From S012-135 sp964423785 (lineage in GTDB: Bacteria > Desulfobacterota > Desulfobulbia > Desulfobulbales > S012-135): a DNA stretch of 49,612 bases. The stretch is taken from positions 1-49,612 of the forward strand of contig CAYRGZ010000002.1 of the NCBI GenBank assembly GCA_964423785.1. The letters are read 5' to 3'. The notes below the pieces were generated by a model that was given only the letters and a program-made list of their open reading frames with translations, was not told the origin of the DNA and ran no database searches. How positions within the stretch are numbered: the stretch's first letter is position 1; each line of letters opens with the position of its first letter. Both the position numbers and the translations under genes were made by a program. This document shows, piece by piece, positions 1 to 7,352 of this stretch.

Positions 1-414
1 CCCTTCTTCACGCTCCGGCCCATGGGTGTCCATTTGGGCAGGGGCAGTTTTTCAACTCGCGCATTCACATACAGGCTTTGGACGCACCGGAAGTCAAGAT
101 ATGCCTGCACATTCAGTGGTCAAGATCGTACCCTCTTCAGGGTAACAAGTTGAGAACACCAATCTTGATGGATTCGTAACAAGTCGAAAAACCGCAAGAC
201 GGCAACAATATACAGAGTGCCACCCTCCGCTACACCACTATATGTTGTGCCAGAAATCTTGACTGCTGAATTGTTACGATTCCATAAATCTTAGGTTGGC
301 AGAAAGAAAGCAGCCTCGTTTGTTCTTGACGGCATCTGTCTGTTAATGCATACTGTAATCTGTTTTCGTTGGTATTCATAGCCATTAGGCCTGCAACTGG
401 CAAAGAGGGACGAA
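1..414. other. Non-coding leader upstream of the HTH gene
   Basis: No convincing complete gene is visible. A hairpin with arms TACCCT/AGGGTA sits at 129-144. The 9-mer GTAACAAGT occurs twice (142-150 and 176-184). The 8-mer GTCAAGAT occurs at 93-100 and 119-126, with inverted or near-inverted copies at 162-169 and 256-263. These could be operator sites for the downstream HTH or sigma-54 activator gene, or remnants of an island end. A minus-strand open frame from a GTG at 110 to the window edge cannot be assigned. Confidence 0.4.
326..354 (+). promoter_or_regulatory. Predicted sigma-70 promoter for the HTH/activator pair
   Basis: TTGACG at 326-331 matches the -35 consensus at five of six positions. 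A 17-bp spacer separates it from CATACT at 349-354, which matches four of six -10 positions. Transcription would start near 361, leaving a leader of about 54 nt before the ATG at 415, which has a GAGGGA ribosome binding site. This is a prediction by eye only. Confidence 0.45.
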
Positions 415-630
415 ATGACTGCTGAAGAACGATGGGTCGGCGTCGAAGATGTGGCTACGCATCTGGGCGTGAATAAAGACTCTGTATATCGCTGGATAGA
501 GAAGATGGGTTTGCCGGCCCATCGCGTCGGAAGGCTTTTTCGGTTCAAGCTTTCAGAGGTGGACGAGTGGGTTAAATCGGGCGGAGCAGCGGAGCCTGAT
601 TCTCAGAATCCAGCCCGAGGGAAAAAGTAA
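415..630 (+). CDS. Small excisionase/MerR-type helix-turn-helix protein
   Basis: The 71-aa protein is essentially one winged HTH of the excisionase/MerR-like (HTH_17) type. It opens with W-V-G-V-E-D-V-A-x-H-L-G-V, followed by S-V-Y-R-W-I-E as recognition-helix context, and then G-R-L-F-R-F-K-x-S-E-V-D-E-W-V, the classic end of the fold. A GAGGGA ribosome binding site lies about 5 nt upstream of the ATG. The stop overlaps the next start (TAATG at 628-632), so it is translationally coupled to the sigma-54 activator. Such small HTH proteins often sit at the head of restriction or defence operons as regulators. Here it could be a repressor of its own promoter or an accessory DNA-bending protein; which one cannot be read from the sequence. 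Confidence 0.85.
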   Translation: MTAEERWVGVEDVATHLGVNKDSVYRWIEKMGLPAHRVGRLFRFKLSEVDEWVKSGGAAEPDSQNPARGKK

Positions 631-2126
631 TGGATGTTTTGCTGACATTCACAGGGTTTCATGACCCCTATTTCAAGGGGCTGGTTGACCAGGAGGAACA
701 GCCTGGCCCTATCCTTTCCCTGCTGAGCACACGCTCGTTCGATCATATCTTTCTTTTCGATACACCCAGTACCCAAAGGGTCACCGAGGAAACGAAGGAC
801 GTCATCTTAAAGCTCCATCGTGGCACTGAGGTTCACGTTCTCGAAATCAACCTTTCCGATCCGACCAATTACCAGGAGATATTCAGGGGCCTTCGTGTCC
901 ACATCCATAGCATCATTGAGGATTTTTCTTCAGCCCGTTTTTTTGTTGCCGTCGCTTCTGGAACCCCGCACATGCATGCTTGCTGGGTTCTCCTCACGGC
1001 GTCCGGCGAGATTCCAGCCCGCATTCTCCATGTGCGCCCCCCGCGTTTCGTAACGAAGGAACATCCGCTCGTGAGCGAGGTGGATTTGTCCTCTCGGGAT
1101 TTCCCTACCGTCAGGTTCCTGGACAGGCCGATCACGGTTGAGGAAGACGAAATCGATGTCAACTCCGTCAGGGTACAGCTCGGCATTGTGGGGGACCACC
1201 CCGCAATGCAGCGTTCACTCGAGATGGGTGCGATGCTGGCCCCATCACAGGCCCCGATTCTCATTCTGGGCGAGACCGGCACAGGCAAGGAGCTGTTCGC
1301 CCGGTACATCCACAGACTAAGTGGGAGGCCGCGGGGGGCCTTCGTCCCTGTAAACTGCGCGGCAATTCCGGAAGACCTTGTCGAAAGCCTGCTGTTTGGT
1401 CATAAGAAAGGAGCCTTTACCGGAGCAGTCAATGACCAGGTCGGCAAGTTTGACACAGCGGACAAGGGGACTCTCTTTCTGGATGAACTTGGAGAGCTGC
1501 CCCTGCCGGCACAGGCCAAACTGCTACGAGTTGTCCAAGATGGGTTGGTGGAGCCGATCGGACAAGCCAAGGCGCATAAAGTTGATGTGCGGATTGTGGC
1601 CGCAACGAATCGGGACTTGCGGAAACTGGTAAGGCAAGGGAAATTCCGCGAAGACCTTTTTTATAGGCTCAATGTTGGTGAAATCAAACTTCCCCCGCTT
1701 CGAGAAAGGCGTTCCGACATCCCCAAATTGGCGCTTCACATTCTCGATAGGCTGAATGGTTCGTTGCGGCGCCCAAAGAGGCTGTCGGCAGAGGCCTTAT
1801 CGAGGCTGCAATCTCACAACTGGGCGGGGAACGTTCGCGACCTGGAGAATGTCATTGAGCGATCTGTTCGGCTTTGTCGTGATGACGTCCTGGATGCTGA
1901 TGACCTCCTGATCACTGAGCCGGTCACTTACGCGGACCCGCTGGATGCGCTTCCTGACCCTTATGAAGGTTTCTCTTTGGATGAGTTCCTTGGCAGTGCT
2001 CGGAAGCAGATGATTCTCCGGGCTCTTGAAGCAGCGAACGGGAACCAGAGTCAGGCAGCTCGAATGCTTGGGATTACTCCCCAGGCGGTGCACAAGTTCC
2101 TGCAGCAATCGAAGCGAAAGACTTAA
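630..2126 (+). CDS. Sigma-54-dependent activator with RtcR-like (CARF-type) sensor domain
   Basis: This 498-aa bacterial enhancer-binding protein has three parts. Residues about 1-180 form an N-terminal sensor with S-G-T-P-x-M-x-A-x-W-x-L-L near residue 110, followed by P-A-R-I-L. That pattern matches the regulatory domain of RtcR, a CARF-family sensor of RNA ends. Residues about 185-420 form the AAA+ domain, with Walker A GETGTGKE and the sigma-54-contacting GAFTGA loop (nt 1410-1427). The last about 40 residues are a Fis-type HTH (N-Q-S-Q-A-A-R-M-L-G-I). It hydrolyses ATP to open sigma-54 promoter complexes. Its likely target is directly downstream: tandem palindromes at 2122-2160 and a -24/-12 promoter at 2237-2252 ahead of the restriction-like operon. 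The ligand is unknown; an RNA fragment or cyclic nucleotide is inferred from the family. A similar activator lies at 45054-46565. Confidence 0.9.
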   Translation: MDVLLTFTGFHDPYFKGLVDQEEQPGPILSLLSTRSFDHIFLFDTPSTQRVTEETKDVILKLHRGTEVHVLEINLSDPTNYQEIFRGLRVHIHSIIEDFSSARFFVAVASGTPHMHACWVLLTASGEIPARILHVRPPRFVTKEHPLVSEVDLSSRDFPTVRFLDRPITVEEDEIDVNSVRVQLGIVGDHPAMQRSLEMGAMLAPSQAPILILGETGTGKELFARYIHRLSGRPRGAFVPVNCAAIPEDLVESLLFGHKKGAFTGAVNDQVGKFDTADKGTLFLDELGELPLPAQAKLLRVVQDGLVEPIGQAKAHKVDVRIVAATNRDLRKLVRQGKFREDLFYRLNVGEIKLPPLRERRSDIPKLALHILDRLNGSLRRPKRLSAEALSRLQSHNWAGNVRDLENVIERSVRLCRDDVLDADDLLITEPVTYADPLDALPDPYEGFSLDEFLGSARKQMILRALEAANGNQSQAARMLGITPQAVHKFLQQSKRKT

Positions 2127-2160
2127 ACCGGAGTTTAAGATGTTTCAACCTGGGTTGAAG
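2122..2160 (+). promoter_or_regulatory. Tandem palindromic enhancer (UAS) for the sigma-54 activator
   Basis: Two related inverted repeats lie side by side: CTTAAAC-CGGA-GTTTAAG (2122-2139, perfect) and TTTCAAC-CTGG-GTTGAAG (2143-2160, one end mismatch). Both have 7-bp arms and a 4-bp spacer. Their centres are 21 bp apart, about two helical turns, so both would face the same side of the DNA. They lie roughly 110 and 130 bp upstream of the expected transcription start, a typical distance for an enhancer-binding protein. The first overlaps the stop codon of the activator gene. Confidence 0.75.
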
Positions 2161-2236
2161 GGCAAGGCTGAAGAGAGGCGAACCGTGAAGGCGTCAATGC
2201 AAGGCATTCCAGCAGGTTATGTATTTTTGCAAAGTG

Positions 2237-2252
2237 TGGCATGGGCATTGCT
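2237..2252 (+). promoter_or_regulatory. Sigma-54 (-24/-12) promoter of the left defence operon
   Basis: TGGCATG-N4-TTGCT matches the sigma-54 consensus TGGCACG-N4-TTGCW with one change, and the GG and GC dinucleotides have the canonical spacing. The transcription start should be near 2263, giving a leader of about 44 nt to the ATG at 2307. No gene lies between it and the SNase gene, so it is well placed to drive the whole 2307-24379 operon. Confidence 0.82.
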
Positions 2253-2306
2253 TTGTTCGGAACACAGAGAGAATAACCAGTGGTCCGAAACCAGAAAGGA
2301 GCAACC

Positions 2307-2591
2307 ATGTCAGCTTTTACGGTCACCGCAATTATCGATGGGGATACATTCGAGGTTTCCCCTCAGTGGAAATGGAACGGCGAAACCGGCACGCGTGTCC
2401 GGCCAACGGGCTATGACGCTCCAGAGTTGCACGCCTACGGAGGCCAAGCCGCAAAGGACAAACTGTCGAGACTCATTCTCAGAAAAGAAGTCGATCTGCG
2501 GACGGCCTATAAAGTCGACCGCGGGCGGCTTGTTTGCGACGTCTACTTCCGAGGCAAGAACCTCGCTGACTACTTTCCCGAATACCAATAG
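2307..2591 (+). CDS. Compact staphylococcal-nuclease-like (SNase) protein
   Basis: The 94-aa protein starts at 2307, where AAAGGAG precedes the ATG by about 6 nt. It matches the SNase (thermonuclease) OB-fold: I-I-D-G-D-T-F near the N-terminus, R-P-x-G-Y-D-A-P-E in the middle and D-R-G-R-L-V-C late. These carry the equivalents of the catalytic Asp21, Arg35, Asp40, Glu43 and Arg87 of the S. aureus enzyme. SNases cleave DNA or RNA phosphodiesters using Ca2+. It is shorter than the secreted enzymes (about 150 aa), has no signal peptide, and should be cytoplasmic. It is the first gene after the sigma-54 promoter and ends 12 nt before hsdR, so it is probably a functional part of the system, either an effector or a nucleic-acid-binding module. 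Confidence 0.8.
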   Translation: MSAFTVTAIIDGDTFEVSPQWKWNGETGTRVRPTGYDAPELHAYGGQAAKDKLSRLILRKEVDLRTAYKVDRGRLVCDVYFRGKNLADYFPEYQ

Positions 2592-2603
2592 AGGATGGCT
2601 GTG

Positions 2604-4961
2604 ATGGCACGGAATGAACGGACAACTTGCAAGGAGCTGATCGAGCCGGCTCTCACCCAGGCCGGGTGGGAGTGGAAAGAGCAGCTGCGTATCGGCCCGG
2701 GCCGTGTCAATATCACCGGCGAGAGCATGTATGATGAGACACAGGAGATCATTGCCGATTATCTTCTGCTTTATCGTGGCATCCCGCTGACCATCCTCGA
2801 AGCCAAGGCCGAGTCCGAGAGTGCCGCCGATGGAATGCAGCAAGCTTCGCGCTACGCCCGCCGTTTGCTGATTCGATTCTCCCTGGCATCCAACGGCAAG
2901 GACTGGATTCTCACTGACAACGACACCGGTCATTTTGAGTCCCTCTCAGCACCGCCAACGCCCGAGGACATTGTCACCCGGCTTGGCGTCACTATTGATT
3001 GGGACAGGTGGGAATCCTCATTCACGGCGGGATACCACGTCGACCAAATCACCCGCAAAACGGTTCGCCCCTATCAGGAAATGGCGATAACCAAGACCCT
3101 TTGGCAGTTCGCGCAAGGGCAAACCCGAGCATTACTGCTCATGGCCACTGGTACCGGCAAGACCTTCGTTGTGTTCCAGCTCATCTGGAAATTGATGAAC
3201 GGTAATGCCCTCAAGCGGCAGCACGTGCTGTTTCTCACCGACCGCAACAGCCTTAAGGATCAGGCCTATCGCTCATTCGCAGCCTTTACGGCGGATGAGC
3301 GCGTCACCATCGACAAGGAAACCGTTGCCAAAGGGAAGCACCTGGTTGGCAAGGTGTTCTTCGCCAATTACCAGACCCTCGATGAGGAGCTGGATGGCAA
3401 AAAGGTCTATGAACACTACGACCCGGACTTCTTCGATCTCGTGGTGGTTGACGAGTGTCATCGCTCCGGGTTCGGCGACTGGTTCGGTGTGCTGGAGCAC
3501 TTTGGTTCTGCGCTGCAACTCGGCCTTACCGCGACCCCGCGCGAGCTTGAGGAGGGTAAGCGTGCGCTGACCGAGGAAGAGAAACGACGCGACACCTATC
3601 ATTACTTCGGCGAGCCGATCTACAGTTACAGCCTCAAGCAGGCCATCGAGGATGGATACCTCGTGCCCTATCTGCTCGAGGAGCGTATCACCAACGTCGA
3701 CGAAAATGGCTACACCGGCCCCGACGGCAAGCACTACACAACTTCGAACTTCGAGCGTGACATCCGTATGCCGGATCGCACCCGGGCTATCGCCGAGGAC
3801 CTGTGGGATATCTTCGGCAAGTACGGTCTGCGTGATGAAAAGACCATCGTTTTCTGCGTGGACGACACCCACGCCGCCTTCATGGCCCAGGAACTGCGTC
3901 GACTGGCCGGTGACAACGACTACGCGGCCCGTATCACCCGGGCCGAACGAAACAGCCACCAGTTGGAGCGCAACTTCGCTATCGTCGGTTCCGGCAAGCC
4001 GCGCATAGCCGTAACCGTTGATCTGCTGACCACCGGTTACGACGCGCCGGACGTGAGAAATATCGTCTTTGTTCGTCCGCTGCGCAGCGCGATCCTCTAC
4101 AAGCAGATGAAGGGGCGCGGAACGCGCCTCTGTGAGGATATCAACAAGCGTTACTTTACGATCTTTGACTATTCAGGTGCGAGTCAGCTTGAGGACGCCG
4201 AGTTCGACGGGCACCCCGCCAACCGGCAGAAGGGCGCGCAACCCAAGTCGAAGCCCAGGAGGAAGACAGGCGGCGAAACGACGCTCAAGCCGGTTGGTGA
4301 AGGCGTCTCCGTCATCATCTCGGCGACCAATCGTTATGTCTGCCTGGCCGACGGACGCAAGATTCCCTTCGAGGAATACACCGAGCAGTCACGCGAGTTC
4401 ATCCTCAGCGTTTCCACCAAAAGCCTGGATGAGCTGCTGGCCATCTGGATCGACAAGAAGAGCCGCAAGGAACTGCGCGAGGAGCTTCGGGACCACGACA
4501 TCTATCCTGCTGCTTTCCGCCATTATCTTGACCTTGCGGGTACCGACGACGTGGACATACTTGCCAAGATCGGCTTTAAGCTGGTGCGGGTTCCAACACG
4601 CCGTCACCGGGTCGACAGGTTCTGGGATGAAGAAGATTCATGGTTTCATGCCCAGATTCTCCAGGAGAAACAAGCGGAGATAATTCCTTTTCCATCTCGA
4701 GAAGAACTCCTGATGGCAGCGGAATCACAAGCACCTTACGGTTCTGATTCTTTCAAGCGGCAATTTTGGCAGGTCAGCCTGGATCATTACGCGCTGTTCG
4801 GCATAGACGATTTGGAACAGGCCCGCACGTATGGTGCGCCGCAGTTCGTGGAACAGTTCGGCAGCTTCCAGACGCTGACGCGTCGCTATGGGGGTGCACA
4901 GACACTCAAGGCTGATTTGGAAGCCGTGAAACAGCATCTTTACGTGCCTATGACCGTTTAG
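2604..4961 (+). CDS. hsdR: Type I restriction enzyme motor/nuclease subunit HsdR
   Basis: The 785-aa protein is a complete HsdR. An N-terminal PD-(D/E)xK nuclease is seen as D-Y-L-L-x-Y-x-G-x-P-L-x-x-L-E-A-K (residues about 51-68). Superfamily 2 helicase lobes follow: Walker A M-A-T-G-T-G-K-T (about 180-187), V-V-D-E-C-H (about 283), L-T-A-T-P (about 307) and Q-M-K-G-R-G-T-R (about 500). In type I systems HsdR translocates and cuts unmethylated DNA when docked on the HsdM2S complex. The ATG at 2604 is preferred because GAGGA lies 8 nt upstream; an ATG at 2595 is possible but has no spacing from the SD. No free-standing hsdS occurs nearby. Specificity seems to be supplied by TRDs fused to the two methylases in the same operon. 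Confidence 0.93.
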   Translation: MARNERTTCKELIEPALTQAGWEWKEQLRIGPGRVNITGESMYDETQEIIADYLLLYRGIPLTILEAKAESESAADGMQQASRYARRLLIRFSLASNGKDWILTDNDTGHFESLSAPPTPEDIVTRLGVTIDWDRWESSFTAGYHVDQITRKTVRPYQEMAITKTLWQFAQGQTRALLLMATGTGKTFVVFQLIWKLMNGNALKRQHVLFLTDRNSLKDQAYRSFAAFTADERVTIDKETVAKGKHLVGKVFFANYQTLDEELDGKKVYEHYDPDFFDLVVVDECHRSGFGDWFGVLEHFGSALQLGLTATPRELEEGKRALTEEEKRRDTYHYFGEPIYSYSLKQAIEDGYLVPYLLEERITNVDENGYTGPDGKHYTTSNFERDIRMPDRTRAIAEDLWDIFGKYGLRDEKTIVFCVDDTHAAFMAQELRRLAGDNDYAARITRAERNSHQLERNFAIVGSGKPRIAVTVDLLTTGYDAPDVRNIVFVRPLRSAILYKQMKGRGTRLCEDINKRYFTIFDYSGASQLEDAEFDGHPANRQKGAQPKSKPRRKTGGETTLKPVGEGVSVIISATNRYVCLADGRKIPFEEYTEQSREFILSVSTKSLDELLAIWIDKKSRKELREELRDHDIYPAAFRHYLDLAGTDDVDILAKIGFKLVRVPTRRHRVDRFWDEEDSWFHAQILQEKQAEIIPFPSREELLMAAESQAPYGSDSFKRQFWQVSLDHYALFGIDDLEQARTYGAPQFVEQFGSFQTLTRRYGGAQTLKADLEAVKQHLYVPMTV

Positions 4962-4983
4962 TGGAATGCGAAAGGAGTGAACA

Positions 4984-5259
4984 ATGGGAACGAAGAAAGT
5001 GAAGTACAACAAGACCGGCATCGAACAACTCCCCAATAACAAACCTGTCCTGTACAGGATTGAAAGTGCCGGTGGGAACCAGAATTACGTTGGCATTGCC
5101 AAGCGCGGGCGGGTCCGGGAACGTATAGCCGAACATCTCGGCGAGATTCCCGGGACAACTGTTCGTATCGAGCAACTCAGTTCGATCGAAGAAGCACGGC
5201 AAAAAGAGGCGCGCGTAATCAAACGAAACCAGCCGAAATACAATAACCAGGGGAAATAA
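4984..5259 (+). CDS. Small GIY-YIG nuclease-domain protein
   Basis: The 91-aa protein has the compact GIY-YIG layout. V-L-Y-R-I-E-S stands in for the GIY strand, N-Y-V-G-I-A for the YIG strand, R-G-R-V-R-E-R-I-A-E-H-L supplies the conserved arginine helix, and a Glu-rich helix with I-K-x-x-x-P-K-Y-N-N closes the fold. The first Gly-Ile-Tyr is degenerate (L-Y-R), so catalytic activity is likely but not certain. GIY-YIG domains nick or cut DNA in restriction enzymes, homing enzymes and UvrC. AAAGGAG precedes the ATG, and the stop shares a base with the hsdM start (TAATG). Its place between hsdR and hsdM suggests an accessory nuclease of the same complex. Confidence 0.78.
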   Translation: MGTKKVKYNKTGIEQLPNNKPVLYRIESAGGNQNYVGIAKRGRVRERIAEHLGEIPGTTVRIEQLSSIEEARQKEARVIKRNQPKYNNQGK

Positions 5260-7352
5260 TGCGAAAAAACAATGACCACCGCAGGCGGGAAGTTCAACAG
5301 ATCGTCAAGAATGCCTGCGACCAGCTCAACCAGGAGGGCGTGGACGCCCGCAACTACGTTGAGCAACTGGCCTGGCTTTTCTTCCTCAAGGCCTTCGACG
5401 AGGCTGAGTCCCGCAAGGAAGAAGAAGCCGCTTTCGACGACACGCCTTACGAACGCCGTCTCGCCGGCGAGTTCGCCTGGTCGTCCTGGGCCAAGGACAC
5501 CGATCACCCGGACCGGATGCTGGAATTCGTGCAGGGCAAGCTCTGGACCAAGCTCACCAGTCCAGACCCCAAGAAGGGCCTGGGAGATGACCTGCTGGCC
5601 CAGCGTTTCCGACGTATTTTTGACAACGTGCGCAACTACTGCCGACGGGGCGCGTCCTTCGCCAAGGTCGTTCAGCAGGTCGACAAACTGCATTTCTCCG
5701 ATGAAACCGATGTCATCGTGCTCTCGGAGATTTATGAAGATCTCCTCAAGCGCGTGGCCGCCGACTCCGCCGGGTATGCGGGCGAGTTCTACACGCAGAG
5801 GCACATCATCCGCACCATGGTCGAGGTGGTCCAGCCCAAGGCAGGGGACCGTGTTTACGACCCCTGTTTCGGCACGGCGGGTTTCCTTGGCGAGGCCGCC
5901 GATTACATCCGTGAAAGCGCTAACCTCAGCGGCAAGCAGCTTGACAAACTCCAGCGCCACACCTTCTACGGTATAGAAATCAAGCCGCTTACCTACCTGC
6001 TGGGCACCATGAACATGATCCTGCACGGCATCGAGGGAGCCAACCTGGAACTGGCCAACACACTGGAGCTTCACAGTTCGAACGTGCCCGAGAAGGACAA
6101 ATACACCGTCATCCTCTCCAATCCGCCCTATGGCGGGAAAATGGCCCAGAGTCTCCAGAACAATTTCCGTGTCAAATCCAGCGCCACCGAGTGCCTGTTT
6201 GTCCAGCACATCATGGCCAACCTCGCCAGGGGCGGGCGCGCCGGCGTGGTCATCCCGGAAGGTGTGCTTTTCCGCGGCGGGCCCGACCAGAAAGTCCGCA
6301 AGGAACTGCTGGAGCATTTCAACGTCCACACCATTCTTTCGCTCCCTGCGGGCTGTTTCCTGCCTTACACGGGCGTCAAGACCAATGTCATCTTCTTCGA
6401 CCGTCCGAAGACGCAGCCCAAGAGCGGGCAGATGGCCACCAGGAGCGTATGGTTCTATGAACTGACCAACGACGGCTTTGAACTCAAACAGACCCGCAAG
6501 CCTATCGAGGGCAGCCAGATTCCCGACTTCCTGAAAAAATGGAAAAGGCGAGTCACGGGCGAGAACTCCTGGACGGTTCCGGTCGAGGAGATCGTCGAGC
6601 GCGGCTACGACCTGTCGGCCAAGAACCCCAACCGCAAGGACGATTACGAACACCGCCCGGCGCTGGAATTGGTGCAGTCCATCAAGGCTAAGGAAGAGCG
6701 TATCATGCATCTGTTGGTTGAGCTGGAAGCATCATTGTCACGTTTTGATGATATTGATACAGCTTGGCCTACTGTGAAGCTTCGGAAACTAGCACAGAGG
6801 ATTGGTGGTGGTACGCCATCGCGAAAGACCCCAGCCTATTGGGGTGGATCAATTCCTTGGTTCACCGTTGCAGACTTGGAGGACGTTGATGATATTCAGT
6901 GTTTGTCAACAAGTCGAGAATGCATCACGCAACAAGGACTTGAACGGAGTGCGGCAAAATTGATCCCTTCTGGGGCAGTTGTTTTCTCAAGTAGAGTTGT
7001 TGTTGGCAAAGTCGGCATTGCCCAAAATGCCTTGGCAACTAACCAAGATTTTTCATCTTTTGTTCCCTCAGATGATATTACACCAGAGTTCTTAGCCTAC
7101 TATCTAATCAAGGTTAAGAATGACCTTCGAGAGCATCAGCGAGGAGCAACGATCAAAGGTGTTACAACAAAAGTCTTGGACGCAATTGATGTTCCAAAAG
7201 CTCCTGTAGATGCACAACAAACATTAGTAGATGTTATTAAGGAATGTATGGCTTATATCGCTGAGATTGAGAACCTTAATGGCTACCCATCGGAAGAAAT
7301 ATCCCAACTCCGCAAATCGATTTTACGCAAAGCTTTTGCAGGAGAACTATGA
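5259..7352 (+). CDS. hsdM: HsdM-type DNA adenine methylase fused to a single HsdS target-recognition domain
   Basis: The 697-aa fusion begins with an HsdM N-terminal helical domain. The N6-adenine methyltransferase core carries D-P-C-F-G-T-A-G (SAM-binding motif I, residue about 201) and N-P-P-Y-G-G (catalytic motif IV, about 288). Residues about 500-690 are one TRD of the HsdS type, with G-G-G-T-P-S-R-K-T-P-x-Y-W, I-P-W-F-T-V-A-D-L and a terminal helix. Ordinary HsdM is about 500-550 aa and pairs with a separate HsdS holding two TRDs; here only half an HsdS is present. The TRD portion is much more AT-rich than the methylase part: 21 of 60 bases are G/C at 7201-7260, against 35 of 60 at 6001-6060. 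This suggests a swapped-in specificity module. Its partner is probably the methylase-TRD fusion at 8379-12305. The stop overlaps the next start (ATGA). Confidence 0.9.
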   Translation: MRKNNDHRRREVQQIVKNACDQLNQEGVDARNYVEQLAWLFFLKAFDEAESRKEEEAAFDDTPYERRLAGEFAWSSWAKDTDHPDRMLEFVQGKLWTKLTSPDPKKGLGDDLLAQRFRRIFDNVRNYCRRGASFAKVVQQVDKLHFSDETDVIVLSEIYEDLLKRVAADSAGYAGEFYTQRHIIRTMVEVVQPKAGDRVYDPCFGTAGFLGEAADYIRESANLSGKQLDKLQRHTFYGIEIKPLTYLLGTMNMILHGIEGANLELANTLELHSSNVPEKDKYTVILSNPPYGGKMAQSLQNNFRVKSSATECLFVQHIMANLARGGRAGVVIPEGVLFRGGPDQKVRKELLEHFNVHTILSLPAGCFLPYTGVKTNVIFFDRPKTQPKSGQMATRSVWFYELTNDGFELKQTRKPIEGSQIPDFLKKWKRRVTGENSWTVPVEEIVERGYDLSAKNPNRKDDYEHRPALELVQSIKAKEERIMHLLVELEASLSRFDDIDTAWPTVKLRKLAQRIGGGTPSRKTPAYWGGSIPWFTVADLEDVDDIQCLSTSRECITQQGLERSAAKLIPSGAVVFSSRVVVGKVGIAQNALATNQDFSSFVPSDDITPEFLAYYLIKVKNDLREHQRGATIKGVTTKVLDAIDVPKAPVDAQQTLVDVIKECMAYIAEIENLNGYPSEEISQLRKSILRKAFAGEL

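Noticed and set aside
1..110. Partial minus-strand frame whose first visible part includes M-G-R-S-V-K-K-G, reminiscent of ribosomal protein S19
   Set aside because: The frame continues upstream of that Met without a ribosome binding site, no L2 gene precedes it, and only 37 codons are visible; the similarity is too short to support a call.
5085..6710. 541-codon open frame on the - strand
   Set aside because: It is antisense to the GIY-YIG and hsdM genes, a by-product of GC-rich codon use, and has no recognisable motif.
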